Shown: positions 40,701 through 48,420 of the stretch, piece after piece
Layout: every line of letters begins with the position of its first letter
How positions within the stretch are numbered: the first letter of the stretch is position 1
NCBI RefSeq assembly: GCF_028389875.1
Contig: NC_084670.1
Location: 17,083,383-17,147,382 of the forward strand
DNA from: Rhea pennata
Taxonomy: Eukaryota; Chordata; Aves; Rheiformes; Rheidae
DNA length: 64,000 nucleotides
Direction of reading: 5' to 3'
Program-made: the position numbers and the translations under genes
The notes under the pieces: generated by a model
Seen by the model: only the letters and a program-made list of their open reading frames with translations
The model's database searches: none
What the model was told of the DNA's origin: nothing

Positions 40701-43700
40701 GCATGTATTCAATTCTGCTTGTAAATTACATGAAAACTCTCTCCAATAAATGACTAACAATGCAGTAGCTTGAAACACTGACCATACACTTATGGCCTTA
40801 GGGTTTCTGGTAACATCTAATGTAGGTTAAAAATAAGAAATTCACACCCCTCTGTGCCTTTCAAAATATCTTTTCTGTAGCCTCTGTAAATGTGACAGTC
40901 ATTTGCAGAGATTAAAAATTTAAGCTTTTCTGAAGTAAAAATTAGTAATTCTATAGACATTGATAGAAGCAAGAAATTGAAATAAAACACCAACTTATTT
41001 CGAATTCAGCACTTACTATGCATACAAACTTTTGGTGATGTTAAAATATACTTACATTTGTCTTTCTATCAACGAGGTCTTTAAAAGTTGGCAAAAACTT
41101 TTCTGCTAAATTAATTGCCATCTCTGCTTCAAAAAGTTTCTCCTGCAAAGCAGTGTTTTCTTCCACCTGTCTGATCACATGCAGAATAATAAATACAAGT
41201 TGACTTCTGTTAATAAATCACCAAATAAGCAGGACACTTATACTTAATTAATAAGAGGAAATCCAACAACTAAATTCTTTTAAATCTGCATAGTGAAACT
41301 TAACTCAGGTATGAACCTCAGGCTTCTCTGTGGCATTATTCTCAAACATATATTTAAATGTTTGCTTTGCACTTAGGACTCAGAACATCTGCCTCTTACA
41401 GAGACAAATTCTGTTGCAAAGGTGCAAAGTTCAAAATACAATCTCTAGCATTAAAAATGTATCCTAGAAAAGGCTATTATGGCTTCCTTCTAACTATAAA
41501 ATGATCCTTTAAAAACTGAAGGCCTTTTTTTTATTAATTGAGCTTTTTATGTTTGTATTACACTTAAGTAGTTATATTGGCTAAATACACTGTCATTGGT
41601 TGCTGGTTTTCATTCGTGAGCAGTGCTGCAAGATTTTCACTGATAACACAGTTTCTCACAATTAAAAAATGAAATCAGCCTTTCTTCAAAGGGCCTACAC
41701 AAAACCCAATATATTCTAACACCAACTATGTTAGCTCTCTATCCAGGCATTCATGGGTCAATACTTAAATACAGAGCACATACTCTTAGGCTTCAAAAGC
41801 TAAAGAAGTCTATAAAAACATTATTTCATGAGATTTTATAACCATGTTTCTCTTTGCCTAAAGCATACCTTTTCACCTCACTTTCATTCAAGCTGTGCTG
41901 TACATGGTTTTTCTGCAATATTTCTTTAAGCAGTGGTGACAATTCTGTAAACTTGATGTCATGTTTATCCGTATGTTCAGTACACAGACTCCAGTTCTGC
42001 TTCCAGGTTTCTTCCTCTGCATGCACTAAAAACTTATAAACATTTTATTCAGTTATATTTTATTTCCTTCCTGGCTACACTGAGTCAGATTTGCTACCAT
42101 GAAATAATAAAGTTGTAAACAGGAATTGTAGTTTTTCTGCCTACACAGAAATTAATCAGAGGAAAGGGATGCATTTAGAAGACTTCCCAGAACTGAGAAG
42201 TAAATGGAAACCTGAAATAGTCACACTATCATAGTCACTTATCTATAAACCTACTTTCTCTCTTTCTACCAATCAATAAAATGTCTCATACTGTAAGACA
42301 ACTAGCACTGTCTAGGGAACTCAGAGATCGAGAATATTATCTTCAAAATTAAAAGAAGTCCAGAATAAACACCCATCTATTAGCTTACAGGAAAAAGAGA
42401 TAACTTTACGACTTTTAAAACTATTAAAGTTAGCAATGAAAAATTACATTTAATTTTAAAAGAGCTCCATTCTTCACTTAATGAGACTTCTGTGTAAGTT
42501 TGATACTATGTCGCTATTAAACAAGACTTTATTGTGAGCTACTTCCTATCCAAACATACCTAACCTGTGAGGTCCTTCCATGCAGGAACTTACTTAGTGT
42601 ACAGGACATAACAAAGAAATCTGTCAAATATATCTAAGATAATAAGATTAAATGTCAGTTTAAGATTTACAAAAGAAATTTGTATTCACATTGGTTCTAT
42701 GTTTATGTCTTATGTAGTTTCTTACTTGGTGTTCTAGACTGTCAGATTCTTTGCATAGATCAGTAAAGTATTTTCCATCTTGGCCAGTTTTTGTAGTTAT
42801 CTGATAGTCTTTTTTAAAAGGCTGAATCAGTGAATAGAGTTTTGCTGCTTCTCCACATACACCATGTGGAACACATATTTTTCCCTGAAAAAATAGTCAT
42901 AATTAAATAGTCATAAAGTGACCTTTAGCATCATTCACTTTAGCATCATACACCTTGAAGTGAAAAGATGAATATTCTAAGGTGTATCAAAGTAAAACAA
43001 GTCATCTTTTCAGGAGAATTATTTAGGAGGAATTTTAAAAATAAAATAAATCTGTCATGGGCAAAATCCTGTGGATTCATAGGATGCACTCTCAAACTGG
43101 TAGCTCACAGAATATACCTACCCTATAAGGCAAAAGCAACTAATTTACCTCCAGGAAGCTGGAGGCTGTCTTGCTCAGACACTGGTATTACGTTTCACAG
43201 AAGAGTGTATCCCACTTGGAGGCAGCAATGGCTTTTCCTTCTCCCAGGGCTAGAAAAGCTCACTTTGCAGGGTGTCCGAGAAAACAGTCCTGCCCTTGTA
43301 ACAGAAAGCCCACACTCAGCCATCAGCACCCATTACACAAACTCATCCCATTCCCCTCCTGTCCTTGTTGCCCACGGGGAACCTGCCTTCCTTTCTGTCA
43401 CCATTACTGCAGCCTGTCCCCACCCCTTCTCCAAACACTTCTCTCCTGCCATCTACCATCACACTAAATAGCACAATTGATGCTTCCCCAAGTGTTAAGG
43501 TAAGGCTGTCTGCTCTGCTCCTTGCTGCTCTCATCATCCATTTCCCAGACTTTCCGAACTGGATTCTCTTTCCTTCCTCACTGACCTGGACTCGCTTTTC
43601 CTGCTTCCATAATGTGTCAGGTACAACCCCTCCTAAATGATTTGCCCGGCAAAAGATTGGCCAGGGTTTCTTCCATCTATAGCTCCTTAATAACATATCT

Positions 43701-44363
43701 GAAAAGCTATATAATAGAATTCAGGAAGATTCCAAACTAGAAAATTCACTTCCTCGTAAAATCAGAATGTAGACTGTTCTGCTTCCAACCCTTGTCACAG
43801 GACAAATAACTACACTCAAATCATTTATCTTGTATTTTTTATAATTAAGTTTCTTGTTTTATTACAAGCTTATCTTTCCTGGGGGACTTCAATTTGTGAA
43901 GTGACAGTATAGGTCACTATATCCTTTTCTTGGCTATGTAACTAAAATTAAGTTGTTGAATTCAGTTACATTCAGTGAAAGCAGAATCTTGGAAGATTAA
44001 ACGTAGTATTTCATTTATCTTAAGCCATCTATTCAGGCAGAAATGAACAAACAAGATTTTTTCCATAATTTCAATATACCATTTTTATGTCCACCAGTCT
44101 CATCCATTTTTTGAAATACAGCCTACTTCCCATCTGCAGTTAGGAAGCAGTTTTTGGAAAAAAAAAAAAAAAAAAAGTGCGAACCTTGGTCACAAAGCAA
44201 ATAAAAGGAAAAAAAATCAAGTTTAACAGGAACAGAACAAACTTGCCTCAGTACCATCTGGAAGGAAAAGCCTTTTCTGAACATCAGAGTCCAATAAGGG
44301 AACAGTACAGCTATGTGCAGGTATGCGTAGGTAAGATGATAATGATGGCGACGATGACGACAT
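19671..44363 (-). CDS. ODF2L: ODF2L, outer dense fibre protein 2-like (BCAP), 18 coding exons, 743 aa
   Basis: ODF2L is a coiled-coil protein of centrioles and basal bodies, described in mammals as a regulator of primary cilium formation and a paralog of ODF2. Coding exons, 5' to 3' on the minus strand: 44247-44363, 42726-42884, 41869-42014, 41056-41170, 39881-40012, 38672-38734, 36711-36782, 34284-34400, 30947-31132, 30003-30112, 28333-28468, 27664-27774, 26125-26229, 24747-24905, 23708-23793, 23460-23622, 22446-22571, 19671-19799. All phases join into one frame of 743 codons plus stop. From exon 4 on, the peptide follows human ODF2L as I remember it almost exon by exon (for example [47 protein letters not shown], and the C-terminus [15 protein letters not shown]). 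It is Lys/Glu/Gln/Leu-rich throughout, as expected for long coiled coils; there is no signal peptide or membrane segment. The start is the ATG at 44363, with an in-frame TAG 7-9 bases upstream. The human form I remember starts within exon 3, so exons 1-2 add about 90 N-terminal residues. Introns run up to 3.15 kb (31133-34283) and hold only simple repeats and one CR1 fragment. Junctions 1-2 and 2-3 are unusual (see exons 1-3). Confidence 0.95.
22446..22571 (-). CDS. ODF2L: ODF2L coding exon 17
   Basis: 126 bp, residues 660-701, acceptor TTATAG|GTA, donor CAT|GTGAGT. Peptide [20 protein letters not shown] and [16 protein letters not shown]. Confidence 0.95.
23460..23622 (-). CDS. ODF2L: ODF2L coding exon 16
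   Basis: 163 bp ending at residue 659, acceptor CATAAAG|A, donor ATG|GTATTG. Contains [20 protein letters not shown] and [16 protein letters not shown], a stretch also shared with the paralog ODF2 (ARQLESAIEDARRQ). Confidence 0.95.
23708..23793 (-). CDS. ODF2L: ODF2L coding exon 15
   Basis: 86 bp from residue 577, acceptor TTCACAG|GAG, donor AAAAG|GTAACT. Peptide [19 protein letters not shown], then KKYEDLKR; human has LSLEEENCLIQLKCENLQ. Confidence 0.93.
24747..24905 (-). CDS. ODF2L: ODF2L coding exon 14
   Basis: 159 bp, residues 524-576, acceptor ATGCAG|GTG, donor [29 protein letters not shown] and TLRELQVQ match human MRGQMESHLKELERV and TIRELQGQ. Confidence 0.95.
25878..25941. repeat. 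A-rich low-complexity tract
   Basis: Runs of A interrupted by single C or G inside ODF2L intron 13; simple sequence with no further signal. Confidence 0.8.
26125..26229 (-). CDS. ODF2L: ODF2L coding exon 13
   Basis: 105 bp, residues 489-523, acceptor TCCTAG|GTG, donor [29 protein letters not shown]... to LEVDK; human VQKLQEAAEIVKSRCENLL. Confidence 0.95.
27664..27774 (-). CDS. ODF2L: ODF2L coding exon 12
   Basis: 111 bp, residues 452-488, acceptor AATAAAG|GCT, donor CAG|GTGACT. Peptide [20 protein letters not shown]... to EQYKNQ aligns with human TTLAALKDEVVSVENELSEL. Confidence 0.95.
28333..28468 (-). CDS. ODF2L: ODF2L coding exon 11
   Basis: 136 bp ending at residue 451. Acceptor ACAAG|G restores Lys, giving [15 protein letters not shown]; donor GAG|GTGAGA. 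Ends [12 protein letters not shown]. If the donor is read through, the frame stops after four codons (V-R-L-L), which would make a truncated isoform. Confidence 0.95.
30003..30112 (-). CDS. ODF2L: ODF2L coding exon 10
   Basis: 110 bp from residue 370, acceptor TTCCCAG|GAA, donor AAGAA|GTAAGT (phase 2). Peptide [20 protein letters not shown] matches human EAKLSETISASNAWKSHYEK. Confidence 0.95.
30947..31132 (-). CDS. ODF2L: ODF2L coding exon 9
   Basis: Longest coding exon (186 bp, residues 308-369), acceptor TACTGCAG|ACC, donor CGT|GTGAGT. Very Lys-rich coiled coil with [12 protein letters not shown] and [12 protein letters not shown], matching human SLETKIAKWNLQ and VALKKASK. Confidence 0.95.
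31830..31877. repeat. Poly(A)/(AAAAG)n simple repeat
   Basis: A run of 20 A's followed by AAAAG-type units, in ODF2L intron 8. No flanking retrocopy body was recognised, so it is scored only as a simple repeat. Confidence 0.9.
34284..34400 (-). CDS. ODF2L: ODF2L coding exon 8
   Basis: 117 bp, residues 269-307, acceptor TTCTTAG|GTC, donor CAG|GTCAAT (a weak-looking GTCA donor). Contains [20 protein letters not shown], like human QSVKVVHERLQIQIHKREAE. Confidence 0.93.
35195..35680 (-). mobile_element. CR1-type LINE fragment, 5'-truncated, in ODF2L intron 7
   Basis: The plus strand shows the reverse complement of CR1 3' sequence: 'ggttgctcagggctctatcc', 'cagcctggctaggtcc', 'tgtgtcatctgtac', 'ctcctggaggtcactggtaa', 'aggtctcaggatagatccct'. 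Element sense is therefore on the minus strand, the same as ODF2L. It has many substitutions and lacks an intact reading frame. Confidence 0.85.
36177..36374 (-). pseudogene. Coiled-coil-like open frame fragment in ODF2L intron 7
   Basis: A minus-strand frame of 65 codons ending in TAG encodes a hydrophilic, helix-prone peptide (for example [20 protein letters not shown] and [16 protein letters not shown]). The DNA upstream (36430-36540) is also richer in CpG than the surrounding intron. It does not fit the ODF2L frame or any known human exon of it. I do not recognise a parent gene. A processed pseudogene or exon relic is the best guess. Confidence 0.3.
36711..36782 (-). CDS. ODF2L: ODF2L coding exon 7
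   Basis: 72-bp exon (residues 245-268), acceptor CATGAAG|AAT, donor AAA|GTGAGT. Peptide [20 protein letters not shown] plus QLEK matches the human NLKKKVFEKEAHIQELS region. Confidence 0.93.
38216..38249. repeat. Purine-rich (GAA)n-like tract
   Basis: A GGAAAAAAAAAAGAAGAAGA-type purine stretch inside ODF2L intron 6; simple repeat only. Confidence 0.7.
38672..38734 (-). CDS. ODF2L: ODF2L coding exon 6
   Basis: Short 63-bp exon (residues 224-244), acceptor TTGCAG|TTAAG, donor ACT|GTAAGT. Peptide [20 protein letters not shown] plus Thr corresponds to the human LSSMLLENLTDNESENT stretch. Confidence 0.93.
39112..39136. repeat. (CAAA)n microsatellite
   Basis: About six tandem CAAA units in ODF2L intron 5. 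Confidence 0.9.
39881..40012 (-). CDS. ODF2L: ODF2L coding exon 5
   Basis: Acceptor TTAACAG|GTG, donor CAT|GTAAGG, 44 codons (residues 180-223). Contains [16 protein letters not shown], matching human ILIKELDTFKSVKLAL. Confidence 0.93.
40338..40355. repeat. (CAA)n microsatellite
   Basis: About six CAA units in ODF2L intron 4. Confidence 0.9.
41056..41170 (-). CDS. ODF2L: ODF2L coding exon 4
   Basis: Acceptor GATCAG|A, donor AAT|GTAAGT. Peptide [20 protein letters not shown]... to [10 protein letters not shown] ends at residue 179 and aligns with the human LKQDILNEKTELEATLKEAE region. Confidence 0.92.
41869..42014 (-). CDS. ODF2L: ODF2L coding exon 3
   Basis: Phase 0 entry from exon 2 requires the acceptor GCAGAG|GAAGAA (first base 42014). 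A stronger-looking acceptor, TTTTTAG|TGCATG, lies 11 bp upstream (first base 42025) and would be phase 1. Peptide [11 protein letters not shown]... to LNESEVK plus two bases of Arg. Donor AAAAG|GTATGC at 41868. Confidence 0.8.
42726..42884 (-). CDS. ODF2L: ODF2L coding exon 2
   Basis: Bounded by TTTTTTCAG|GG and CAA|GTAAGA, 159 bp, open only in phase 0 ([20 protein letters not shown]... to SLEHQ, residues 40-92); the other two frames have stops. The clean splice sites and single open frame support it, but I could not align it to the human protein I remember. Confidence 0.65.
42885..44246 (-). other. ODF2L: ODF2L intron 1 (candidate GC-AG intron)
   Basis: The 5' splice site reads GAG|GCAAGT and the 3' site TTTTTTCAG|GG. 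The intron contains a moderately GC-rich patch (43150-43700) with pyrimidine-rich plus-strand text and a 19-base A run at 44158-44176. The patch has open frames on both strands but no recognisable protein. Confidence 0.6.
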
Positions 44364-44369
44364 TTCGTT
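44247..44369 (-). CDS. ODF2L: ODF2L coding exon 1 with start codon
   Basis: ATG at 44361-44363; codons 1-39 ([10 protein letters not shown]... to RLFLPDGTE). A plausible acceptor (TAG) ends at 44370, so the exon may start at 44369 behind a non-coding first exon in the CpG island. The in-frame TAG just upstream overlaps that acceptor. The best donor is GAG|GCAAGT at 44246, a GC-type donor that keeps phase 0 into exon 2. A weaker GT donor (ATG|GTACTG at 44254) would end the exon at 44255 in phase 1. Confidence 0.7.
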
Positions 44370-44636
44370 CTAATTTTGTAGGAAAGGTTTGTATACGTTA
44401 ACATGCAATATTCTTCCAAGAATGAGTAAATTGAAAGAGAACTGGTATCCCAAATCAGTCTTGCTAGAAAATACGCTCTACCAGAGCAAATAAAACCCAG
44501 TCTCATGACAGACTTGACAAAATTAACGCAACAGGAATCTTGCGTGTATACTCACGCCTGGTGAGGCTGCCTGCCTAACAGCCGTGTATGCGGTACAAAG
44601 TTCACACGTTTGGGGCATGACAACTAAACCATCGCC

Positions 44637-44840
44637 CACAGAATCACAGCGTGGTTGAGGTTGGAAGGGGCCTCTGGAGACCATCCAGTCCAACCCGCCT
44701 GCTCAGCAGGGTCACCTAGAGCACGTTAGACAGGGTTGCATCCAGGCGGGCCTTGAAGATCTCCAGAGAAGGAGACTCCACAGCCTCTCTGGGCAACCTG
44801 TGCCAGTGCTCCGTCACTCTCACAGGACAGAGGTGACAGG
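44637..44840 (-). mobile_element. CR1-type LINE 3' fragment beside ODF2L promoter
   Basis: Starts on the plus strand with 'agaatcacagcgtggttgag' (reverse complement of the CR1 3' tail), then 'ttggaaggggcctctggaga', 'ccagtccaacc', 'gggccttgaagatctccaga' and 'gcaacctgtgccagtgct'. Typical of 5'-truncated avian CR1. Sense is on the minus strand. Confidence 0.95.
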
Positions 44841-45054
44841 CAGAAAACTGAACACGCGTGAAAGATGGTGAAGCGGCAGCGGAGAGGCCGCCTCGGGCGA
44901 GGGCCCTGAGGAGCGGGCACAGGTCCCTGCACCAGCGTCCCCACACCGGGCGGCTGGGCACCGCGGCTGCGCCCTGCCCTCGCCCAGCGCTGCCGGCCGC
45001 CCTCACCCGTGCTCCCGAGCAGGGCCCCACGGCAGCGCCCCCTCCACTTCCCCC

Positions 45055-45450
45055 GCCATGGGGCAGGCCCCTTAGTGCCCCCTCCATGAGGCAGGGCCCC
45101 CTCTACATCCCCCGCCATGGGGCAGGCCCCTCAGTGCCTCCTCCATGAGGCAGAGCCCCCTCCACATCCCCTGCCAAGGGGCAGGCCCCTCAGTGCCTCC
45201 TCCATGGGGCACGGCCCCCTCCACATCCCCTGCCAAGGGGCAGGCCCCTCAGTGCCTCCTCCATGGGGCACGGCCCCCTCCACATCCCCTGCCAAGGGGC
45301 AGGCCCCTCAGTGCCCCCTCCATGGGGCACGGCCCCCTCCACATCCCCTGCCAAGGGGCAGGCCCCTCAGTGCCCCCTCCATGGGGCACGGCCCCCTCCA
45401 CATCCCCTGCCAAGGGGCAGGCCCCTCAGTGCCCCCTCCATGGAGCAGAG
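45055..45450. repeat. 59-bp tandem array, about 7 copies, next to ODF2L CpG island
   Basis: The landmark CAGGCCCC(T)CAGTGCC recurs at 45064, 45123, 45182, 45241, 45300, 45359 and 45418, exactly 59 bp apart. The unit carries CCATGGGGCACGGCCCCCTC and CACATCCCCTGCCAAGGGG. Because 59 is not a multiple of 3, the same units are read in all three frames and create a long proline-rich pseudo-ORF. A more diverged GC-rich series (GGGGCAGCGCCCCCTCAGC) continues to about 45650. Confidence 0.95.
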
Positions 45451-45639
45451 CCCCCTCAGTGCCCCCCCTCTCACTGCGGGGCAGCGCCCCCTCAGCATCC
45501 CCATCTGTGGGGCAGGCCCCCTCTGTGCCCCCTCCCTCACCGCGGGGCAGCGCCCCCTCAGCGTCCCCGTCTGTGAGGCCAGGCCCCCTCAGTGCCCCAC
45601 CTTTGTGGGGCAGGGCCCCCTCAGTGCCCCCCCCCGCGG

Positions 45640-46310
45640 GGCAGCGCCCCCGCCCCAGGCCCCGCCGCGGCGCCCGCCGCTCCCCTCACCGGGCAGGGCC
45701 CCGCCGCCCAGCGCCGCGCCCGCCGGGAGCCGCTGCCCGGGCAACGCGCGCCGCCTCCCCGCGCCCCGCCGCGCCGCGCCGGCAGGCGGCGCCGCCGCGC
45801 AGGCCCGGAGCTGCCTGGCGCCCGCGGGCGGCGGCTTCGCGTGGGCGCGGGCTCCCCTCCGCCCGCCCTCGGCTCGGCTCCGCCGGCGGAACGAGGACGC
45901 TTCCCGCCGCCGGGAGGGGTTTCCCCGCGGAGCCGCGGGGCGGGGGAAGCCGCAGGAGCGCTTCTCGGAAAGGGGAGGGCGCGCCGTTCGCGGCTGGCCC
46001 GGCGCGGCCCGGCCCGGCGCGGCCCGGCCCGAGGGGCGCCGCTCCCGCTGCCAGTTTTTGCGGGCGGGCGGGGCCGAGGCTCGCTCCGGTCTGGCGTGAA
46101 CAGAGAGCCCCGAAACGCGGCGCGCGGGGTGACACCGCGGCGCGGAGGCTGCGCGCGGCGCGGAGGGGCGGCTGCAGCCGGGCCGTGCGCCCGGGCCGTC
46201 CGCCGCGCCGGTCTCAGCGCGGGCGGGACCGGGAGCGCGGAAAGCCGCCGGGCGCGGCGGAACGGAGATGCGCGCTTGCGCCCGTTGCCGCTGTTTGCTT
46301 TCCTAGCGTT
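45640..46310 (-). promoter_or_regulatory. ODF2L: CpG island, likely ODF2L promoter and first exon
   Basis: Extremely GC- and CpG-rich (GCGGCGCCCGCC-type text throughout), dropping abruptly to AT-rich DNA at about 46310. It lies upstream of the ODF2L start codon exon. Possible non-coding first-exon donors on the minus strand are CCCG|GTGAGG at 45689 and GGC|GTGAGT at 44555; I cannot choose between them. The transcription start is not resolved. Confidence 0.7.
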
Positions 46311-48060
46311 TCTACTTAATTTTTAGTCTGAGATTAAACCATGCTTATTAATCGCAACTGTATGTAAATCCTTTTTTTGTCAAGCACTGCTCAGTGTTGT
46401 TGAAAAACCACATATTTTCAAGTAAACGTGTTCTAATGAAAAACCAATTACTCTCGGATCACGTCGCATGGCAAAGCTCTAGTGATGCTTCGTATAAAAT
46501 CCAAGACATTGCGATGGGTGTATGGGTAGATAGCTTCCAGCTGAGCGTGCAAATGGCATGTTGCAAAACATGATGATCATGTGATATAAATATGACCAGA
46601 TTTATAGATATATATGATCATAAATAATGATAATTTGCACATGAGTTTTGTTTGGAAAAAGTTATAAAGGTAGAATTATTTATTTTTAATAATAAGTAAA
46701 CATCAATGTTAGCTACTTAGGTGTTTTTAAAAACTTAGGAGAAATAATCAAAATAAATAGAAACCACATTTTTTGACATGATTTGTAAACATTCCAGTAT
46801 GGCTGTATTTTCTGCTCCTGCTGACGATGGAAGTTTCAAATATGGAACAATTACTCCCTTTATGTGCTCTTTAAATAAAATTATCTAGCCTTGTATGCAC
46901 TATTCTCCATATATACTGCAGATACAATTCTGATCCAAAAGTCTGTTGAAGTCTGTTTTTCTAAGAGTGTTTTTAGCTGCATTTTTCAGCAGGCCATGTT
47001 AAGGCTGGATGATTTAGTTAAAATTTAGTAATTGTTAGATTTTTAAAGAAAAGACTTCTAGAATGTAAACACATTTATGGGGTCATTGCACTGGTGAAAA
47101 CAAGAGTTATATGGCATGATCCCTAATTCATTGCAGCCCATGCTGTTCAGTGCTACTTACAATGGAAGCAGATTCCAGAAGCCTCCTGTTATTCTGCATA
47201 ATATTAAAAACCTTGGAACATAACCAATAAAATAATTTCTGTGTTGTGAGTCTTTAGTGACAGGCAAACGGGGGCTGTGCAATGAGGACAGCATAGCAAC
47301 TAGGGCTGCACACAGGGTAACTGAGCGCAGCGGGCAGCCTGGTGCCCAGATCCAGTCTGCAGCAAGGTTTTGTCCCGCAGGAGTAACAGCTGGTCAGGGC
47401 ACCAACCCAACCGCAGATGTTTCTGCACACCTGCGTTGCTGGGTGGAGAGCACAGAGCCACCAGACGAGCTGGGAAAGCTGAGCAGGTCAGGAGCAGTAC
47501 TGTGGAGACTTCTGTATTGCTCTCGTCCTGGGTGCATGGCTAGTAATACAGTGGGTCACAAGTTGTCATAAACTATTAATCTTTGCTATCGATCATTATC
47601 CAGGATCGAACCTTTGTGTTTCAGCTTCGATAGTCATTGACCTTTATCAGCAGGCATCTGAAACTCATACACTCATGCCAAGCTCTCAGGAAGCAGTAAG
47701 TTGCGACAATCTTTAGGACCAACATTAGATGATCGCACAATCCTACATGCTTAGCAGTGTGGTAGACCAGCAGAGATGAGAGTTGTGTTTGTTCAAGCAG
47801 ATCTACTTCTACTGTAGCCTGGTGTACAAACCTCAACACACTCCTGAATGTGCTGTGGCATCTGCATAAGGAAAAAATCATACACAAAACTTGTATAGCT
47901 CCCATACCAAAAAGGTACTGTCTGAAAATTATTTTGATGGATACTACAAAAATGGAATATAGGTTTGTAATATTTTGTAAATGTATTCTGTAATATTTTG
48001 TAAACGTACGATGTGTTTGTTTCCAACTGAAAAGCCTTTCTCAAATAATATTTAATGCAT
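46311..48060. other. Intergenic spacer, AT-rich part
   Basis: Between the divergent ODF2L and CLCA2 promoters. Mostly AT-rich with a mildly GC-rich patch at 47250-47540 that has a 104-codon plus-strand frame of no recognisable family. No splice-supported exon was seen. Confidence 0.6.
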
Positions 48061-48061
48061 T

Positions 48062-48420
48062 TTCACAGAATCACACAGAATAGCTGAGGTTAGAAGGGAC
48101 CTCTGGAAAGAGTCAGCCAGAGCAGGTTGCCCAGGACTATGTCCAGTCAGGTTTTTAATACTCTGCAGTGTCTCTGGGCAGCCAGTCCAGTGTTTGACCA
48201 CACTCACAGTGAAGAAGTGTTTCCCTGGGTTCAACTGGAATTTCCTGTGCTTCAGTTTGTGCCTGTTGCCTCTTGTCCTGGGCACCACTGAGAAGAGTCT
48301 GACCCCATCCTGCTTGCACCCTCCCCTCAGATGTTTATGCACACTGATGAGATCCCCCCAAGCCTTCTCCTCTACACGCTGTCCAGTCCCAGGTCCATTC
48401 TGAGCACCCATCCTTCTGAA
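48062..48420 (-). mobile_element. CR1-type LINE 3' fragment in the ODF2L-CLCA2 spacer
   Basis: Begins 'cacagaatcacacagaatag' and reads on the plus strand through 'ttagaagggacctctggaaa', 'cagagcaggttgcccagga', 'agtccagtgtttgaccacac', 'gtgcctgttgcctcttgtcc', 'tctgaccccatcctgcttgc'. Classic antisense avian CR1 3' sequence, better preserved than the 35.2-kb copy. Sense is on the minus strand. Confidence 0.96.

Noticed and set aside
43171-43696. Overlapping frames on both strands in ODF2L intron 1
   Set aside because: No splice continuity with ODF2L and no family resemblance; open frames on both strands suggest composition rather than coding.
45117-46326. Overlapping plus-strand frames of 143-400 codons rich in Pro, Gly, Ala and Arg
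   Set aside because: The first half is the 59-bp tandem array read through and the second half is CpG-island DNA; all frames are open because stops are rare at this composition.
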